A stretch of 64,000 nt of DNA, taken from Hahellaceae bacterium. GTDB lineage: Bacteria > Pseudomonadota > Gammaproteobacteria > Pseudomonadales > Oleiphilaceae. The position numbers and the translations under genes were made by a program. The stretch spans positions 1 through 64,000 of the forward strand of contig JADGDV010000010.1 in the NCBI GenBank assembly GCA_016744695.1. The letters run 5' to 3'. The notes under the pieces are model-generated. The model ran no database searches. It was given only the letters and a program-made list of their open reading frames with translations, and was not told where the DNA came from. Below are positions 36,337 through 45,718 of this stretch, one piece after another. How positions within the stretch are numbered: position 1 is the stretch's first letter; every line of letters begins with the position of its first letter.

Positions 36337-39171
36337 TTAAATAGCTTTAATCTTTTCTAGTTGCTCATGGAGTCGATCAAAACTAGCTTGAGCATCGCTC
36401 AACTTAGCCTTTTCTTTTTCAACTACATCAGCAGGTGCCTTGCTAATAAACTTCTCGTTTGACAGCTTACCTTGCAAGCGCTGTAGTTCTTTGGAAATTT
36501 TATCCACTTCTTTACCGAGACGAGCAACTTCTGCATCTTTGTCGATTAAGCCTGCCATAGGCACTAGAACTTCCATGTCACCGACTAGCTGAGTAGCGGC
36601 TAGTGGCGCTTCTTCATCACCTAACCAATTGATTGATTCAATCTTGGCAAGCGATTTAAGGAAGGTCTCATTCTGGGTTAAACGACGCTTATCTTCATCA
36701 CTACCGTTTCTAAGTATTAATGGGATAGGCTTCGCAGGAGAAATGTTCATCTCACCACGAATATTTCTGACACCAATAATTACACCCTTAAGCCACTCAA
36801 TATCACCGTCGGCCTCGGCATCAATGCTGCTTTCATCTGCCACAGGGTAAGGTTGTGTCATAACACTATCACCCGACTTGGCGGCTAATGGTGCTATTCG
36901 CTGCCAAATTTCTTCAGTGATATAAGGCATTAATGGGTGCGCAAGGCGAAGGATTGTTTCAAGTACTCTTACCAGTGTGCGGCGAGTACCTAATAAAACT
37001 TCTGGGCTTGCGTTGTCATCCCATAAGACGGGCTTAGATAGTTCTAGGTACCAATCACAGTATTCATTCCAAACAAACTCATAAATGGCTTGAGCCACAT
37101 GGTCTAGGCGGAAATTATCCATGGCTTTGGCCACTTCAAGTTCGGTCTGTTGTAGGCGAGAAACAATCCAGCGATCTGCAAGGCTTAGAGTGTAGTTGGC
37201 ATTATCGCTCTTTTGTCCACAATCATGTTCTTCTGTATTCATTAACACATAGCGTGCTGCGTTCCAGATTTTGTTACAGAAATTTCTGTAACCTTCAACG
37301 CGGCCCATATCAAACTTTATGTCGCGACCTGTTGATGCAAGAGAGCAAAAGGTGAAGCGCAGTGCGTCAGTTCCATAGGCTGAAATACCTTCTGGGAACT
37401 CATCTTTAGTTTGCTTGGCAATCTTCTTCGCCATTTTTGGCTGCATCATGCCTGTAGTGCGTTTTTCTAATAATGTGTCGAGATCAATGCCGTCGATAAT
37501 ATCTAATGGGTCAAGTACATTACCCTTAGATTTAGACATTTTCGCGCCTTGAGAGTCTCTTACTAAGCCGTGAACGTAAACGGTTTTAAACGGTACTTGT
37601 GGCTTTCCGTTTTCATCTTTAATGAAGTGGGTCGTCATCATGATCATTCGGGCAACCCAAAAGAAAATGATATCGAAGCCGGTCACTAATACGTCGGTGG
37701 AGTGGAATGTTTTTAGATCTTCAGTTTGCTCAGGCCAGCCTAGTGTTGAGAAGGTCCATAGTGCTGAGCTAAACCAAGTATCAAGGACGTCTTCATCCTG
37801 ATGAATTTCTGCACTGGCATCTAAGTTGTACTTAGTGCGAACTTCGTCTTCATTGCGCCCAACATAAATGTTGCCGCTGTTGTCATACCATGCAGGGATT
37901 CTGTGCCCCCACCAAAGCTGACGAGAAATACACCAGTCTTGAATGTCGCGCATCCAAGAGAAATACATGTTTTCGTACTGCCTAGGTACAAATTGTATAT
38001 CACCATCTTCGACGGCTTTGATAGCGTCTTTTGCTAGCGGTTCAGTTTTTACATACCACTGATCGGTTAACCATGGCTCGATAACAACCCCTGAGCGATC
38101 ACCGCGAGGTGTCTTTAGGGTATGAGGTTCGATTTTTTCGAGAACGCCGAGTGAATCAAGTTCTTCAACGATTTTCTTGCGGGCTTCAAAGCGCTCTAAG
38201 CCTGCATAGGCTTCGGGTGCTTCTTCACCGTGCTGTGATTCATAGTTATCGAATGTGATGACGGTGAATTCAGATAGAATATTTGCATCACGATCTAGTA
38301 CGTTAATGAGTGCCAGGTTGTGACGTTTTCCCATTTCGTAGTCATTAAAATCGTGGGCCGGTGTGATTTTTACACAGCCAGTTCCAAAATCACGATCTAC
38401 ATAATCATCGGCAATGATTGGAATTAAACGATCAGTAATGGGTAGACGAATATTCTTGCCAATGAGGTGAGCATAGCGTTCGTCTTTAGGGTGTACTGCA
38501 ACGGCGGTATCACCTAACATGGTTTCTGGGCGCGTGGTGGCTACCACTAACTGGCCGGACCCATCTTCAAGAGGGTAACGGAAATGCCACATTGAACCGT
38601 TTTCTTCTTCTGAAAGTACTTCAAGGTCAGAAATGGCGGTATGTAGTTTCGGGTCCCAGTTAACCAGTCTTTTACCACGGTAAATTAGGCCTTCATCATA
38701 AAGTCGTACAAATACTTCTTGAACTGCTTTTGAAAGACCTGGGTCCATGGTGAAGCGTTCACGGCTCCAGTCTACTGATGAGCCAAGGCGACGAATTTGC
38801 TGGGTGATGGTTCCGCCTGATTTTTCTTTCCAGTCCCATACCTTGTCTAGAAATTTCTCTCGGCCAAGATCATGGCGAGTAACGCCATCGGCAGCCAGTT
38901 GGCGCTCTACAACCATTTGGGTTGCGATGCCTGCGTGATCTGTGCCGGGTTGCCAAAGTGTATTGCAGCCTTGCATGCGGTGATAACGGACTAATGTATC
39001 CATGACCGTGTTGTTAAAGCCATGCCCCATATGAAGGCTGCCAGTAACATTGGGTGGTGGGATCATAATGGAATATGACTCGCCTTCACCGGAAGGTTTA
39101 AAGTGACCGGCTGCTTCCCACGTGTTGTACCAGTGTTGTTCTATTTCGCCTGGCTGGTAAGTTTTTTCCAT
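36337..39171 (-). CDS. valS: Valine--tRNA ligase
   Basis: About 944 residues from the ATG of [15 protein letters not shown], the usual ValS N-terminus. The ORF track adds 21 residues upstream. Class I synthetase signatures are [16 protein letters not shown] (HIGH box) near residue 42 and [14 protein letters not shown] (KMSKS) near 555. The editing domain contains [17 protein letters not shown] and [17 protein letters not shown]. The C-terminal coiled-coil arm ([19 protein letters not shown]) is complete. It charges tRNA-Val and edits mischarged threonine. It is the last gene of the pepA-holC-unknown-valS row. Confidence 0.98.
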   Translation of the reverse strand: MEKTYQPGEIEQHWYNTWEAAGHFKPSGEGESYSIMIPPPNVTGSLHMGHGFNNTVMDTLVRYHRMQGCNTLWQPGTDHAGIATQMVVERQLAADGVTRHDLGREKFLDKVWDWKEKSGGTITQQIRRLGSSVDWSRERFTMDPGLSKAVQEVFVRLYDEGLIYRGKRLVNWDPKLHTAISDLEVLSEEENGSMWHFRYPLEDGSGQLVVATTRPETMLGDTAVAVHPKDERYAHLIGKNIRLPITDRLIPIIADDYVDRDFGTGCVKITPAHDFNDYEMGKRHNLALINVLDRDANILSEFTVITFDNYESQHGEEAPEAYAGLERFEARKKIVEELDSLGVLEKIEPHTLKTPRGDRSGVVIEPWLTDQWYVKTEPLAKDAIKAVEDGDIQFVPRQYENMYFSWMRDIQDWCISRQLWWGHRIPAWYDNSGNIYVGRNEDEVRTKYNLDASAEIHQDEDVLDTWFSSALWTFSTLGWPEQTEDLKTFHSTDVLVTGFDIIFFWVARMIMMTTHFIKDENGKPQVPFKTVYVHGLVRDSQGAKMSKSKGNVLDPLDIIDGIDLDTLLEKRTTGMMQPKMAKKIAKQTKDEFPEGISAYGTDALRFTFCSLASTGRDIKFDMGRVEGYRNFCNKIWNAARYVLMNTEEHDCGQKSDNANYTLSLADRWIVSRLQQTELEVAKAMDNFRLDHVAQAIYEFVWNEYCDWYLELSKPVLWDDNASPEVLLGTRRTLVRVLETILRLAHPLMPYITEEIWQRIAPLAAKSGDSVMTQPYPVADESSIDAEADGDIEWLKGVIIGVRNIRGEMNISPAKPIPLILRNGSDEDKRRLTQNETFLKSLAKIESINWLGDEEAPLAATQLVGDMEVLVPMAGLIDKDAEVARLGKEVDKISKELQRLQGKLSNEKFISKAPADVVEKEKAKLSDAQASFDRLHEQLEKIKAI

Positions 39172-39294
39172 AATATCGTCTGCAACGCTGTATTTGAAAG
39201 TAATGAGTTGAATATGCTGAGTTGAAAAATTCAACCATTATACATGCCTCTAATAGCAACGGGTAGCATTTGAGGATGCTCTGCCGAATGATTT

Positions 39295-39705
39295 TTAGCT
39301 ATCGACACACTCATCAAGGTAGAGTGAAAGTTCTTTGTCTATTTGCGCTTCTATTGCGGGTTTAAGTTGCGATAGAACCTTCTCTGTGATTGCTTTAATG
39401 GTTGCTTCTTTTACGGTAAGCGGTTTCTCACGTATACGGTTTGATTGAAACCCTTTGTATTGGCTTTCGTGTTTCATATTTTCAGTGAAAGCATCTAACT
39501 CTTGTTTGAATTTCTGTCTTTCTTGCGCCAATCGAGCAAGATGTTCATAGGGGAGGAAAGGGTTTTCTTTAATGGTTGATTCTATTGCTTGCTTGTTAAT
39601 TAACTTGTTGGGTGTATGTGATTTATTTGATTGTTTGAGGTTTGTTTCAGCAACAAAGTCTTGAAGTAGAGGTATATCATCCATGAGTGTTTCTAAGGTA
39701 TCCAT
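39295..39705 (-). CDS. Conserved hypothetical protein between holC and valS (136 aa)
   Basis: This small protein starts at an ATG preceded by AAGAGACAAG, 12 bases after the holC stop. It is helical and highly charged, with FLPYEHLARLAQERQKFKQELDAF in the middle (probable coiled coil) and VKEATIKAITEKVLSQLKPAIEAQIDKELSLYL at the C-terminus. There is no membrane segment and I recognise no named family. Genes of this size occur at the same place in pseudomonads, so it may work with the pol III chi subunit or be a positional hitchhiker; this is inference. Confidence 0.72.
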   Translation of the reverse strand: MDTLETLMDDIPLLQDFVAETNLKQSNKSHTPNKLINKQAIESTIKENPFLPYEHLARLAQERQKFKQELDAFTENMKHESQYKGFQSNRIREKPLTVKEATIKAITEKVLSQLKPAIEAQIDKELSLYLDECVDS

Positions 39706-39717
39706 CTTGTCTCTTCT

Positions 39718-40164
39718 TTAGTTCTTACGAAAATTGTGAATAATCGCCTCAATACCTTCGTTTTTTATTTCCCGATAGTGAGTACGTAATTCTTTTAATA
39801 TTATATCGTTTTGAATGACGATTTCTGCGATTCGTTTAAAGTTATTGTAAAAGCCAGGCAATTGACTGGCAAAATTAATTAATAAGTCGTTGTGATGCTC
39901 ACAGCGTGAGGCGAACCCTATAGTAATGGGTGCGCTCGGTTTTTCTCTTGCACTTTGTTCGCTTGAGTTCAGGTTGTGAGGCAAAAAGCTTTCTATTTTA
40001 TAGGACCATAAGTAGTCGTCTATTTCGGTTGCTTGTTGCAAATCATTGGTATGTATATAAATAGAGTGGCCAAGCCCTGTCGCTTTTTCAATAAGACGAC
40101 AAAGGAATTCAAGGCGTGCGTTATGGTCACTCTTATTTAAAATATAAAAATCTGCTTTTGCCAT
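39718..40164 (-). CDS. holC: DNA polymerase III subunit chi
   Basis: The 148-residue protein matches HolC: MAKADFYILNKSDHNARLEFLCRLIEKATGLGHSIYIHTNDLQQATEIDDYLWSY in short overlapping blocks, then FLPHNL and PITIGFAS, the usual IGF strand. Chi links the clamp loader (via psi) to single-stranded DNA-binding protein at the replication fork. It lies after pepA, as in most gammaproteobacteria, but a 112-base gap with a REP-like palindrome separates the two. Confidence 0.93.
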   Translation of the reverse strand: MAKADFYILNKSDHNARLEFLCRLIEKATGLGHSIYIHTNDLQQATEIDDYLWSYKIESFLPHNLNSSEQSAREKPSAPITIGFASRCEHHNDLLINFASQLPGFYNNFKRIAEIVIQNDIILKELRTHYREIKNEGIEAIIHNFRKN

Positions 40165-40209
40165 AATTTCTTAAGTATCAGGTGTTTTTAAGCGTTTATT
40201 CAGTTGATC

Positions 40210-40270
40210 GTAGGGTGTGCCGTGCGCACCGAGCTCTTAAGCATCTTTTGGTGCGCACGGCACACCCTAC
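40210..40270. repeat. REP-like 21-bp perfect inverted repeat between pepA and holC
   Basis: GTAGGGTGTGCCGTGCGCACC (40210-40230) is matched perfectly by its reverse complement at 40250-40270 with a 19-base loop. It is GC-rich in an AT-rich neighbourhood. A shorter relative with the same GTAGGGTGTG head lies at 57976-58002. Such GTAGGGTGTGC palindromes look like dispersed REP/MITE-like elements. It may also influence pepA-holC transcript stability. Confidence 0.75.
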
Positions 40271-40276
40271 AAATTA

Positions 40277-41776
40277 TTAACCTACTTTATTCAAAATATA
40301 CTGTGTGAGCAATGGTACGGGTCTACCTGTTGCGCCTTTGTTTTTTCCTGATACCCAGGCTGTACCTGCGATATCTAAATGAGCCCATTTCATTTTCTTG
40401 GCAAAACGAGATAAGAAACAAGCTGCAGTAATGGTTCCTGCCGCTCTGCCGCCTATGTTCTGCATGTCAGCAAAATTACTGTCTAGCAGGGGTTGATATT
40501 CGTCCCACAGGGGCATTCTCCAAGCTTTGTCTTCAGCACTCATGCCAGCCTTCAGAAGTTCATCGGCTATTTCATCGTTATTTGCTAGTAAACCTGTGGC
40601 GTGGTGGCCAAGAGCAACAATGCACGCGCCTGTTAAGGTGGCAATATCTACAATGGAGGCAGGGTTGAAGTGTTGTTCTGCGTAGGTGATGGCATCACAC
40701 AATACTAAACGGCCTTCTGCGTCTGTATTAAGAATCTCTACCGTTTGACCTGATAATGTTTTAACGATATCGCCTGGTTTGGTGGCCTTACCGTCTGGCA
40801 TGTTTTCAGCGGCGGCTATAACAGCCGTTACATTGATTTTTGGTTTTAACTCAGTAATGGCGTTCATGGTACCGAACACACTGGCAGCACCACACATATC
40901 GTATTTCATTTCATCCATTGCTTCGCCAGGCTTAAGACTGATGCCTCCGCTGTCGAAAGTAACACCTTTGCCAACCAATACATGAGGTTGATCAGAGGTT
41001 GATCCACCTTTATATTCCATAATGATAAGGCGAGCGGGCTCTTCACTGCCTGCAGAAACGGACAGTAGCGAATGCATTCCTAGCGAGAGCATTTCTTTTT
41101 CTTTGAGGATGGTTGCAGAGACTAGCTCGTTATCTTTTGCCAATTGTAGAGCTTCTTTTGCCAGGTATATTGGCGTGCAAATAGCACCCGGTAGGTTACC
41201 TAAATCTTTAGCAATTGATACACCCTTTGAAATGGCAGATCCTATAGATATGGCTTCTTTAAGTTCTGTGGTATTGATTGACGCACCACAATAAAATGAG
41301 ACGTCTTTAAATGTTGGCTTATCGGATTTTTTTGTTTTGAATTGGTCAAAGCAATAAATAGAGTCATTAATGGCTTCAATGGCAAAGCGTGTCGTCAATT
41401 CTGCGGTTTTATTGTGTACGGTAATGCCGTCTAAAGAAATTAATAAACTCTCTGCTTGGCTTGTTTTAATGCTGGCTATTGCAGCTTGAATTGCTTTCTT
41501 AAAACTGGCCGCGGTAAGTTCTTCTTGTTTTCCAAGACCTAAAAGCAATAGGCGCTGATGTTGCTCTTCTTTTATGGGGAGTAATAGAGATTCGCAGGCG
41601 CTGCCTTTGAAGTCTTTGCGTTCAATAAGTGTTTGTATTATTCCATTTTCGCAATCGTTAATGAGTTTGGCTACGGGGGTGAAATCACTACTTTTAAGTT
41701 GGTCTGAAAATAATGGAATAACAATACAATCTGATTTTTGTTTTTCTGGTGTGTTAATCTCTAAAGAGTAGTTCAT
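40277..41776 (-). CDS. pepA: Leucyl aminopeptidase (cytosol aminopeptidase)
   Basis: The 499-residue M17 peptidase has a divergent N-terminal domain (1-165) and a conserved catalytic domain. Two-metal ligands are seen in VGKGVTFDSGGISLKPGEAMDEMKYDM and in the signature NTDAEGRLVLCDAITYA, with the bicarbonate-site arginine in the latter. It removes N-terminal amino acids from peptides. In E. coli PepA also binds DNA in cer/Xer recombination and carAB control, which cannot be judged here. It is divergent from lptF, the usual arrangement. Confidence 0.96.
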   Translation of the reverse strand: MNYSLEINTPEKQKSDCIVIPLFSDQLKSSDFTPVAKLINDCENGIIQTLIERKDFKGSACESLLLPIKEEQHQRLLLLGLGKQEELTAASFKKAIQAAIASIKTSQAESLLISLDGITVHNKTAELTTRFAIEAINDSIYCFDQFKTKKSDKPTFKDVSFYCGASINTTELKEAISIGSAISKGVSIAKDLGNLPGAICTPIYLAKEALQLAKDNELVSATILKEKEMLSLGMHSLLSVSAGSEEPARLIIMEYKGGSTSDQPHVLVGKGVTFDSGGISLKPGEAMDEMKYDMCGAASVFGTMNAITELKPKINVTAVIAAAENMPDGKATKPGDIVKTLSGQTVEILNTDAEGRLVLCDAITYAEQHFNPASIVDIATLTGACIVALGHHATGLLANNDEIADELLKAGMSAEDKAWRMPLWDEYQPLLDSNFADMQNIGGRAAGTITAACFLSRFAKKMKWAHLDIAGTAWVSGKNKGATGRPVPLLTQYILNKVG

Positions 41777-41927
41777 TCTTGCTCCTGTTTATTCAGGGAT
41801 AAGTAAGGATAAATTAATGTTAAATATATTTTCATCGAAGTTTACGTTAAACGAAGGTGTTTTTCATAATTCATTCACGCTAAAATATTAAATTAAATTT
41901 TGAGCCTTGGATGGCAGGTAAGACAAT

Positions 41928-43019
41928 TTGTATATTATCTTTCGTTATTTAGCTAAACAAATAATAATAAGTATGTTTGCTGTCTCTGGCATATTGCTTT
42001 TGATTTTTATGAGTGGGCGATTCATAAAATATCTTGCTCAGGCTGCTTCGGGAGGCATATCTGCCGATGTGTTGTTTATTCTTATGGGTTATCGAATGCC
42101 CGGTTTTCTTGAGTTAATACTCCCGCTTGGTTTGTTTATCGGTATATTGCTGGCTTATGGTCGCATGTATCTTGAAAGTGAAATGACGATTTTATTTGCT
42201 TGTGGGGTCAGTGAGAACCGGTTACTTGTGTTGACTATGGGGGCCTCTTTAATTGTAGCTGTTCTCGTGGGGGCAATGAGTTTGGTCGTTTCTCCATGGG
42301 GCATGCAAAATGTCGAACAAATATTTCGTGACCAATCTAAAATGACCGAGTTTGAAATGCTTGCTCCCGGAAGGTTTCAAGCCCTTAAATCGGGGCAGCG
42401 TGTCACTTACACTGAAGCGTTAAGTGCTGACAAAAAAGAACTGCGTGAAGTTTTTATCTCTGAAAAAACAAAAGATGGAAAGTCGATTATTCTAACGACG
42501 GCTAAAACAGGTACACAGTACGTAGACCCCAAAACGGGAAGCCGTTTTTTGGTTTTACATAATGGTAAGCGCTTCCAGGGAATGCCTGGTGAGCCGCAGT
42601 TTAAGGTTATTGAATTTGAATCTTATGGTTTAAAAATAGCGGAACCTCCTGCTGAGAATAAAAAACGTAAAGATGAAGCGATAGATACGATAGATTTATG
42701 GGAGTCTTCTAACCCCAAATATTCTGCGCTTCTTCAATGGCGAATATCTTTGCCCCTCCTTGTGCCTATTGTTACATTGCTGGCTGTACCCTTGAGTCGC
42801 GTTAATCCAAGGCAAGGACGATTTTTTCATTTATTTCCTGCTATGTTAATTTATATCTCTTATTTAGGTTTGTTGATCGTTGCTCGAAATGCGATTGGAA
42901 AAGAAAAAATACCAGTATGGGTCGGCGTTTGGTGGGTGCATGGTTTGTACTTTTTACTTGCAATGCTGTTGTTATTTAAAGGGAATATACAGCGCCGATG
43001 GAGAGCGAAGAATGCGTAA
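41928..43019 (+). CDS. lptF: LPS export ABC transporter permease LptF
   Basis: The 363-residue protein appears to use a TTG start (AGGT 8 bases upstream) giving (M)YIIFRYLAKQIIISMFAV, which matches the usual IIFRYL N-terminus. Three membrane segments at the N-terminus (about 15-35, 53-75, 100-120), a periplasmic beta-jellyroll (about 130-260, MLAPGRFQALKSGQRVTY) and three C-terminal segments form the YjgP/YjgQ fold. With LptG and LptB it extracts LPS from the inner membrane. The stop overlaps the lptG start by 8 bases. Confidence 0.95.
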   Translation: MYIIFRYLAKQIIISMFAVSGILLLIFMSGRFIKYLAQAASGGISADVLFILMGYRMPGFLELILPLGLFIGILLAYGRMYLESEMTILFACGVSENRLLVLTMGASLIVAVLVGAMSLVVSPWGMQNVEQIFRDQSKMTEFEMLAPGRFQALKSGQRVTYTEALSADKKELREVFISEKTKDGKSIILTTAKTGTQYVDPKTGSRFLVLHNGKRFQGMPGEPQFKVIEFESYGLKIAEPPAENKKRKDEAIDTIDLWESSNPKYSALLQWRISLPLLVPIVTLLAVPLSRVNPRQGRFFHLFPAMLIYISYLGLLIVARNAIGKEKIPVWVGVWWVHGLYFLLAMLLLFKGNIQRRWRAKNA

Positions 43020-44073
43020 GCTTGATCATTATATTATTTCTACGGTTGCTGGTTCTACGCTATTAGTACTAATGGTTGTGTTGTCTTTAGACCTAGTGTT
43101 TGGTTTTATCGCTGAACTTGAAGAGCTTAAAAATAATTATCAGGTTGTTGAGGCTTTTCAATTCATAATCACGACGCTGCCTCGCCGAATTTACGATTAT
43201 TTGCCTATGGCTGCCTTTATTGGCTCCCTTGTTGGCTTAGGCGCATTAGCTAATAGTAGTGAATTAACCGTTATTAGGGCGGCGGGAGTATCAACTCGTC
43301 GCATAGTCTGGTCTGCAATGAAACCAGCCATTGCGGTGGTTCTTGTAGGGTTGTTGTTGGGTGAGTATATCGCACCTTATACCGAGAAAATTGCTCAAAG
43401 CAAGCGTGCTGTTGCTCAGGGTACTGAGTCTAGCTTAGGTTCAAAGCGTGGAGTTTGGCACCGTGAAGGGGATACCTTTATGCATTTTAATGCCGTTGAA
43501 CCTAATGGTGAATTGCATGGGATAACCTTGTTTGAGTATACCGATGAAGGCTGGTTGAAAAGCGCCCTTTTTGCGAAACGGGCGATTTATCAGCGAGGGC
43601 AATGGTTGCTTGAGAGTGTCAACGAGACCGTGATGGATGAAGGTGGAACGTCGGTTCTTAATCATAATACGCTTGATTGGGAGACTGAACTTTCGCCCGA
43701 AGTTTTGGGTGTGCTTGTGATTAAACCAGACAATCTTTCCATCAGTGGTTTGTATACATACTCATCTTACTTGGTTGAGCAGGGTTTAAATGCCAGTGTT
43801 TATTTGATGTCTTTTTGGAAGAAAGTGTTGAGACCATTAACGACTGCCGCTTTGGTTTTGGTGGCTATTTCTTTCGTTTTTGGGCCTTTGCGATCTGTGA
43901 CCATGGGTTTTAGGGTGTTTACGGGTATTATTGTGGGGCTGATCTTTAAATATATGCAAGATTTGCTAGGGCCGTCCAGTTTGGTGTTTGGCTTTGACCC
44001 TGTATTTGCGACCTTATCCCCAATATTAATTAGTTTGGCTTTAGGGTTTTATTTATTGCGTCGCGCCGGTTAG
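43012..44073 (+). CDS. lptG: LPS export ABC transporter permease LptG
   Basis: The true start is the ATG of MRKLDHYIISTVAGS (353 residues), with GGAG upstream and 8 bases of overlap with lptF. The ORF track extends 44 codons upstream into lptF, which is wrong. Six membrane segments flank a periplasmic jellyroll (GTESSLGSKRGVWHREGDTFMHFNAVEPNGEL). LFLP-type SLDLVFGFIAELEEL and YLPMAAFIGSLVGLGALANSSELTVIRAAGVS are family landmarks. It is the second permease of the Lpt inner-membrane complex. Confidence 0.96.
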   Translation: MRKLDHYIISTVAGSTLLVLMVVLSLDLVFGFIAELEELKNNYQVVEAFQFIITTLPRRIYDYLPMAAFIGSLVGLGALANSSELTVIRAAGVSTRRIVWSAMKPAIAVVLVGLLLGEYIAPYTEKIAQSKRAVAQGTESSLGSKRGVWHREGDTFMHFNAVEPNGELHGITLFEYTDEGWLKSALFAKRAIYQRGQWLLESVNETVMDEGGTSVLNHNTLDWETELSPEVLGVLVIKPDNLSISGLYTYSSYLVEQGLNASVYLMSFWKKVLRPLTTAALVLVAISFVFGPLRSVTMGFRVFTGIIVGLIFKYMQDLLGPSSLVFGFDPVFATLSPILISLALGFYLLRRAG

Positions 44074-44084
44074 CTCGGCGTTCG

Positions 44085-44549
44085 TTAGCTCTTTTTCTTT
44101 GGGATTCTCACCACAACCGATTCTGAAAATCGGTCATGCCAAGCTTTTTTGTCTTTATCAATTAATATCCAGATGTATCCAGCACCAGCGGGTATAAACG
44201 ATATTATTGCCATAATAAAACGTAGAAGAGCCTGCAGCCAGCTAATAGAGGTTGAATCTTCATTTTGAATGCGTAAGTGCCAAACCTGCATGCCTAATGT
44301 CTGTCCACTTCGGGTCCAGAAATAAGCAAAGAACAAATAAAGAGTAATAAATAAAATGGAGGATAGTAATGGGTCCCCCGATGTGGATTCTACTCCAGTA
44401 AATTCATAAGTAATTGCCGTATAAATTCCTGTTGTCACCAGCATTAATGCAGCGCAAATCAGGGTGTCATAAAGCATCGCCATAAGCCTCTTGATAAGGG
44501 TGGCTTTGGTGATAAGGCTGCTTTCTTCAGGGAATATTTTCTTTGGCAT
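44085..44549 (-). CDS. RDD family membrane protein
   Basis: The 154-residue protein has three membrane segments (about 25-50, 65-85, 110-130). The RDD signature is altered to RLMAMLYDTLI at the first segment, and the second block TLGMQVWHLRIQNEDSTSISWLQALLRF with DKDKKAWHDRFSESVVV at the end is typical. RDD proteins have mostly unknown roles, some as cation antiporters. It converges on lptG with an 11-base gap. RDD genes near lptFG are common in this group. Confidence 0.87.
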   Translation of the reverse strand: MPKKIFPEESSLITKATLIKRLMAMLYDTLICAALMLVTTGIYTAITYEFTGVESTSGDPLLSSILFITLYLFFAYFWTRSGQTLGMQVWHLRIQNEDSTSISWLQALLRFIMAIISFIPAGAGYIWILIDKDKKAWHDRFSESVVVRIPKKKS

Positions 44550-44626
44550 AGACTTAATAAAACCTTAAAAATGTACTGTGGGGTTCAAAAATGGGCACTA
44601 TAGCATGAGTGAGAGTTTGTCTCATA

Positions 44627-45535
44627 CTATAAGAGTAGCAATACAATCTCGCTTATTCCAAACACTAAATATAGTCGGCCTGTTTTAGGGGGGAGGTTTT
44701 TATTATTTTGGTCGTTATTATATTCAGCAGAGGAGGGCAGTGCTTTTATTATATCCATAGCGAATAGTGTGGCAGGAAATAATATTAAGACCTTTAGCCA
44801 TTCGCCACTTAGGGTGATGATGGGGATGATCGAAAGAAAGCCAAAAATAATACATAAGATATAAAGTCTTTGGCCCACTCGGTAACCTAGGCGTACGGTA
44901 AGGGTTTTTATACCTTCTTTCTTATCGCTAGTGTAATCGCGTAATTCATTGGAAAGCAGAAGTGCTGAGGTGAGAAAGCTGGCTGGAAGGGATATGATTA
45001 TTGCGTATAATTGATGCTCCCCTATTGCTGCATAAAAAGCGCCATAAATCATTAATACGCCCATAAAAAAGAACACTAATATTACTCCAAGCCCCCTGCG
45101 TTTGTAGTTTATAGGTTCAGTTGTGTAAAAAAGTGCTCCGCAGCCTCCGATAATGGCCAATATAAGTAAAACCCCCCCTACCTGAGAGACTAAATAAAGA
45201 CCTATTGCTGAGCATAACAAAAAACACGTCCAGCCTACCTTATAGTTGAATGCAATATTGCTAATGTCTTTTGGGCTTAGCTTTTTTAGTGTTACTGGGT
45301 TTTTAATGTCGGCATGATCATTAATTAAATTGACGCCAGTTTGTAATAATATGCCAGCGAGAAGTATTAAAAAAACTATACTCATGTTTAATGTCTGAAA
45401 ATTGCTTGCCGCAGAGATTCCCAGGCTGCAGGTTATAAGGGCGACGGATAAAGAAAAGGGCCTTAATGCTTTTTTAAAGTGGTACTTAGGCTGAGTGATC
45501 AGAGCTTGGTTTTTATATTGAATATATTTCATCAT
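44627..45535 (-). CDS. UbiA-family prenyltransferase
   Basis: The 302-residue protein has about eight or nine membrane segments. The first aspartate-rich motif is NLINDHADIKN (near residue 70), the second block is NELRDYTSDKKEGIKTLTVRLG (near 205), both expected to bind the prenyl diphosphate through magnesium. It is closest in look to the MenA/UbiA-like branch, but no menaquinone or ubiquinone gene is next to it, and a housekeeping UbiA normally pairs with ubiC. The aromatic acceptor is therefore unknown. Two consecutive ATGs (45535, 45532) can serve as start. Confidence 0.82.
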   Translation of the reverse strand: MMKYIQYKNQALITQPKYHFKKALRPFSLSVALITCSLGISAASNFQTLNMSIVFLILLAGILLQTGVNLINDHADIKNPVTLKKLSPKDISNIAFNYKVGWTCFLLCSAIGLYLVSQVGGVLLILAIIGGCGALFYTTEPINYKRRGLGVILVFFFMGVLMIYGAFYAAIGEHQLYAIIISLPASFLTSALLLSNELRDYTSDKKEGIKTLTVRLGYRVGQRLYILCIIFGFLSIIPIITLSGEWLKVLILFPATLFAMDIIKALPSSAEYNNDQNNKNLPPKTGRLYLVFGISEIVLLLL

Positions 45536-45590
45536 TATTTACTTGTAGGTAAATGCTCTAACAGGTCGGTTTATTAAAACTAGGTGATCT

Positions 45591-45617
45591 TAAAGTTTTA
45601 CCAGAAATTGCCGATAA
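45591..45617 (+). promoter_or_regulatory. Perfect sigma-28 (FliA) promoter before the DUF5610-type gene
   Basis: TAAAGTTT, then exactly 11 bases, then GCCGATAA reproduces the complete FliA consensus with no mismatch. The ATG at 45719 lies about 100 bases further on, on the same strand, with no other gene between. This marks the downstream gene as a late flagellar or chemotaxis regulon member. Confidence 0.85.
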
Positions 45618-45718
45618 GCTCCATATGAAGGTGTGACTTAATGGTGTTTTAGAGTCGCCTAAACGTTTTTAGTGCAAATTAGAAGAATAATACTGCTCTT
45701 ATTATTGAGGATAGAACG

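Noticed and set aside
42880-43011. Extended N-terminus of lptG in the ORF track
   Set aside because: It lies inside lptF in another frame; the proper start MRKLDHY with a GGAG site follows at 43012.
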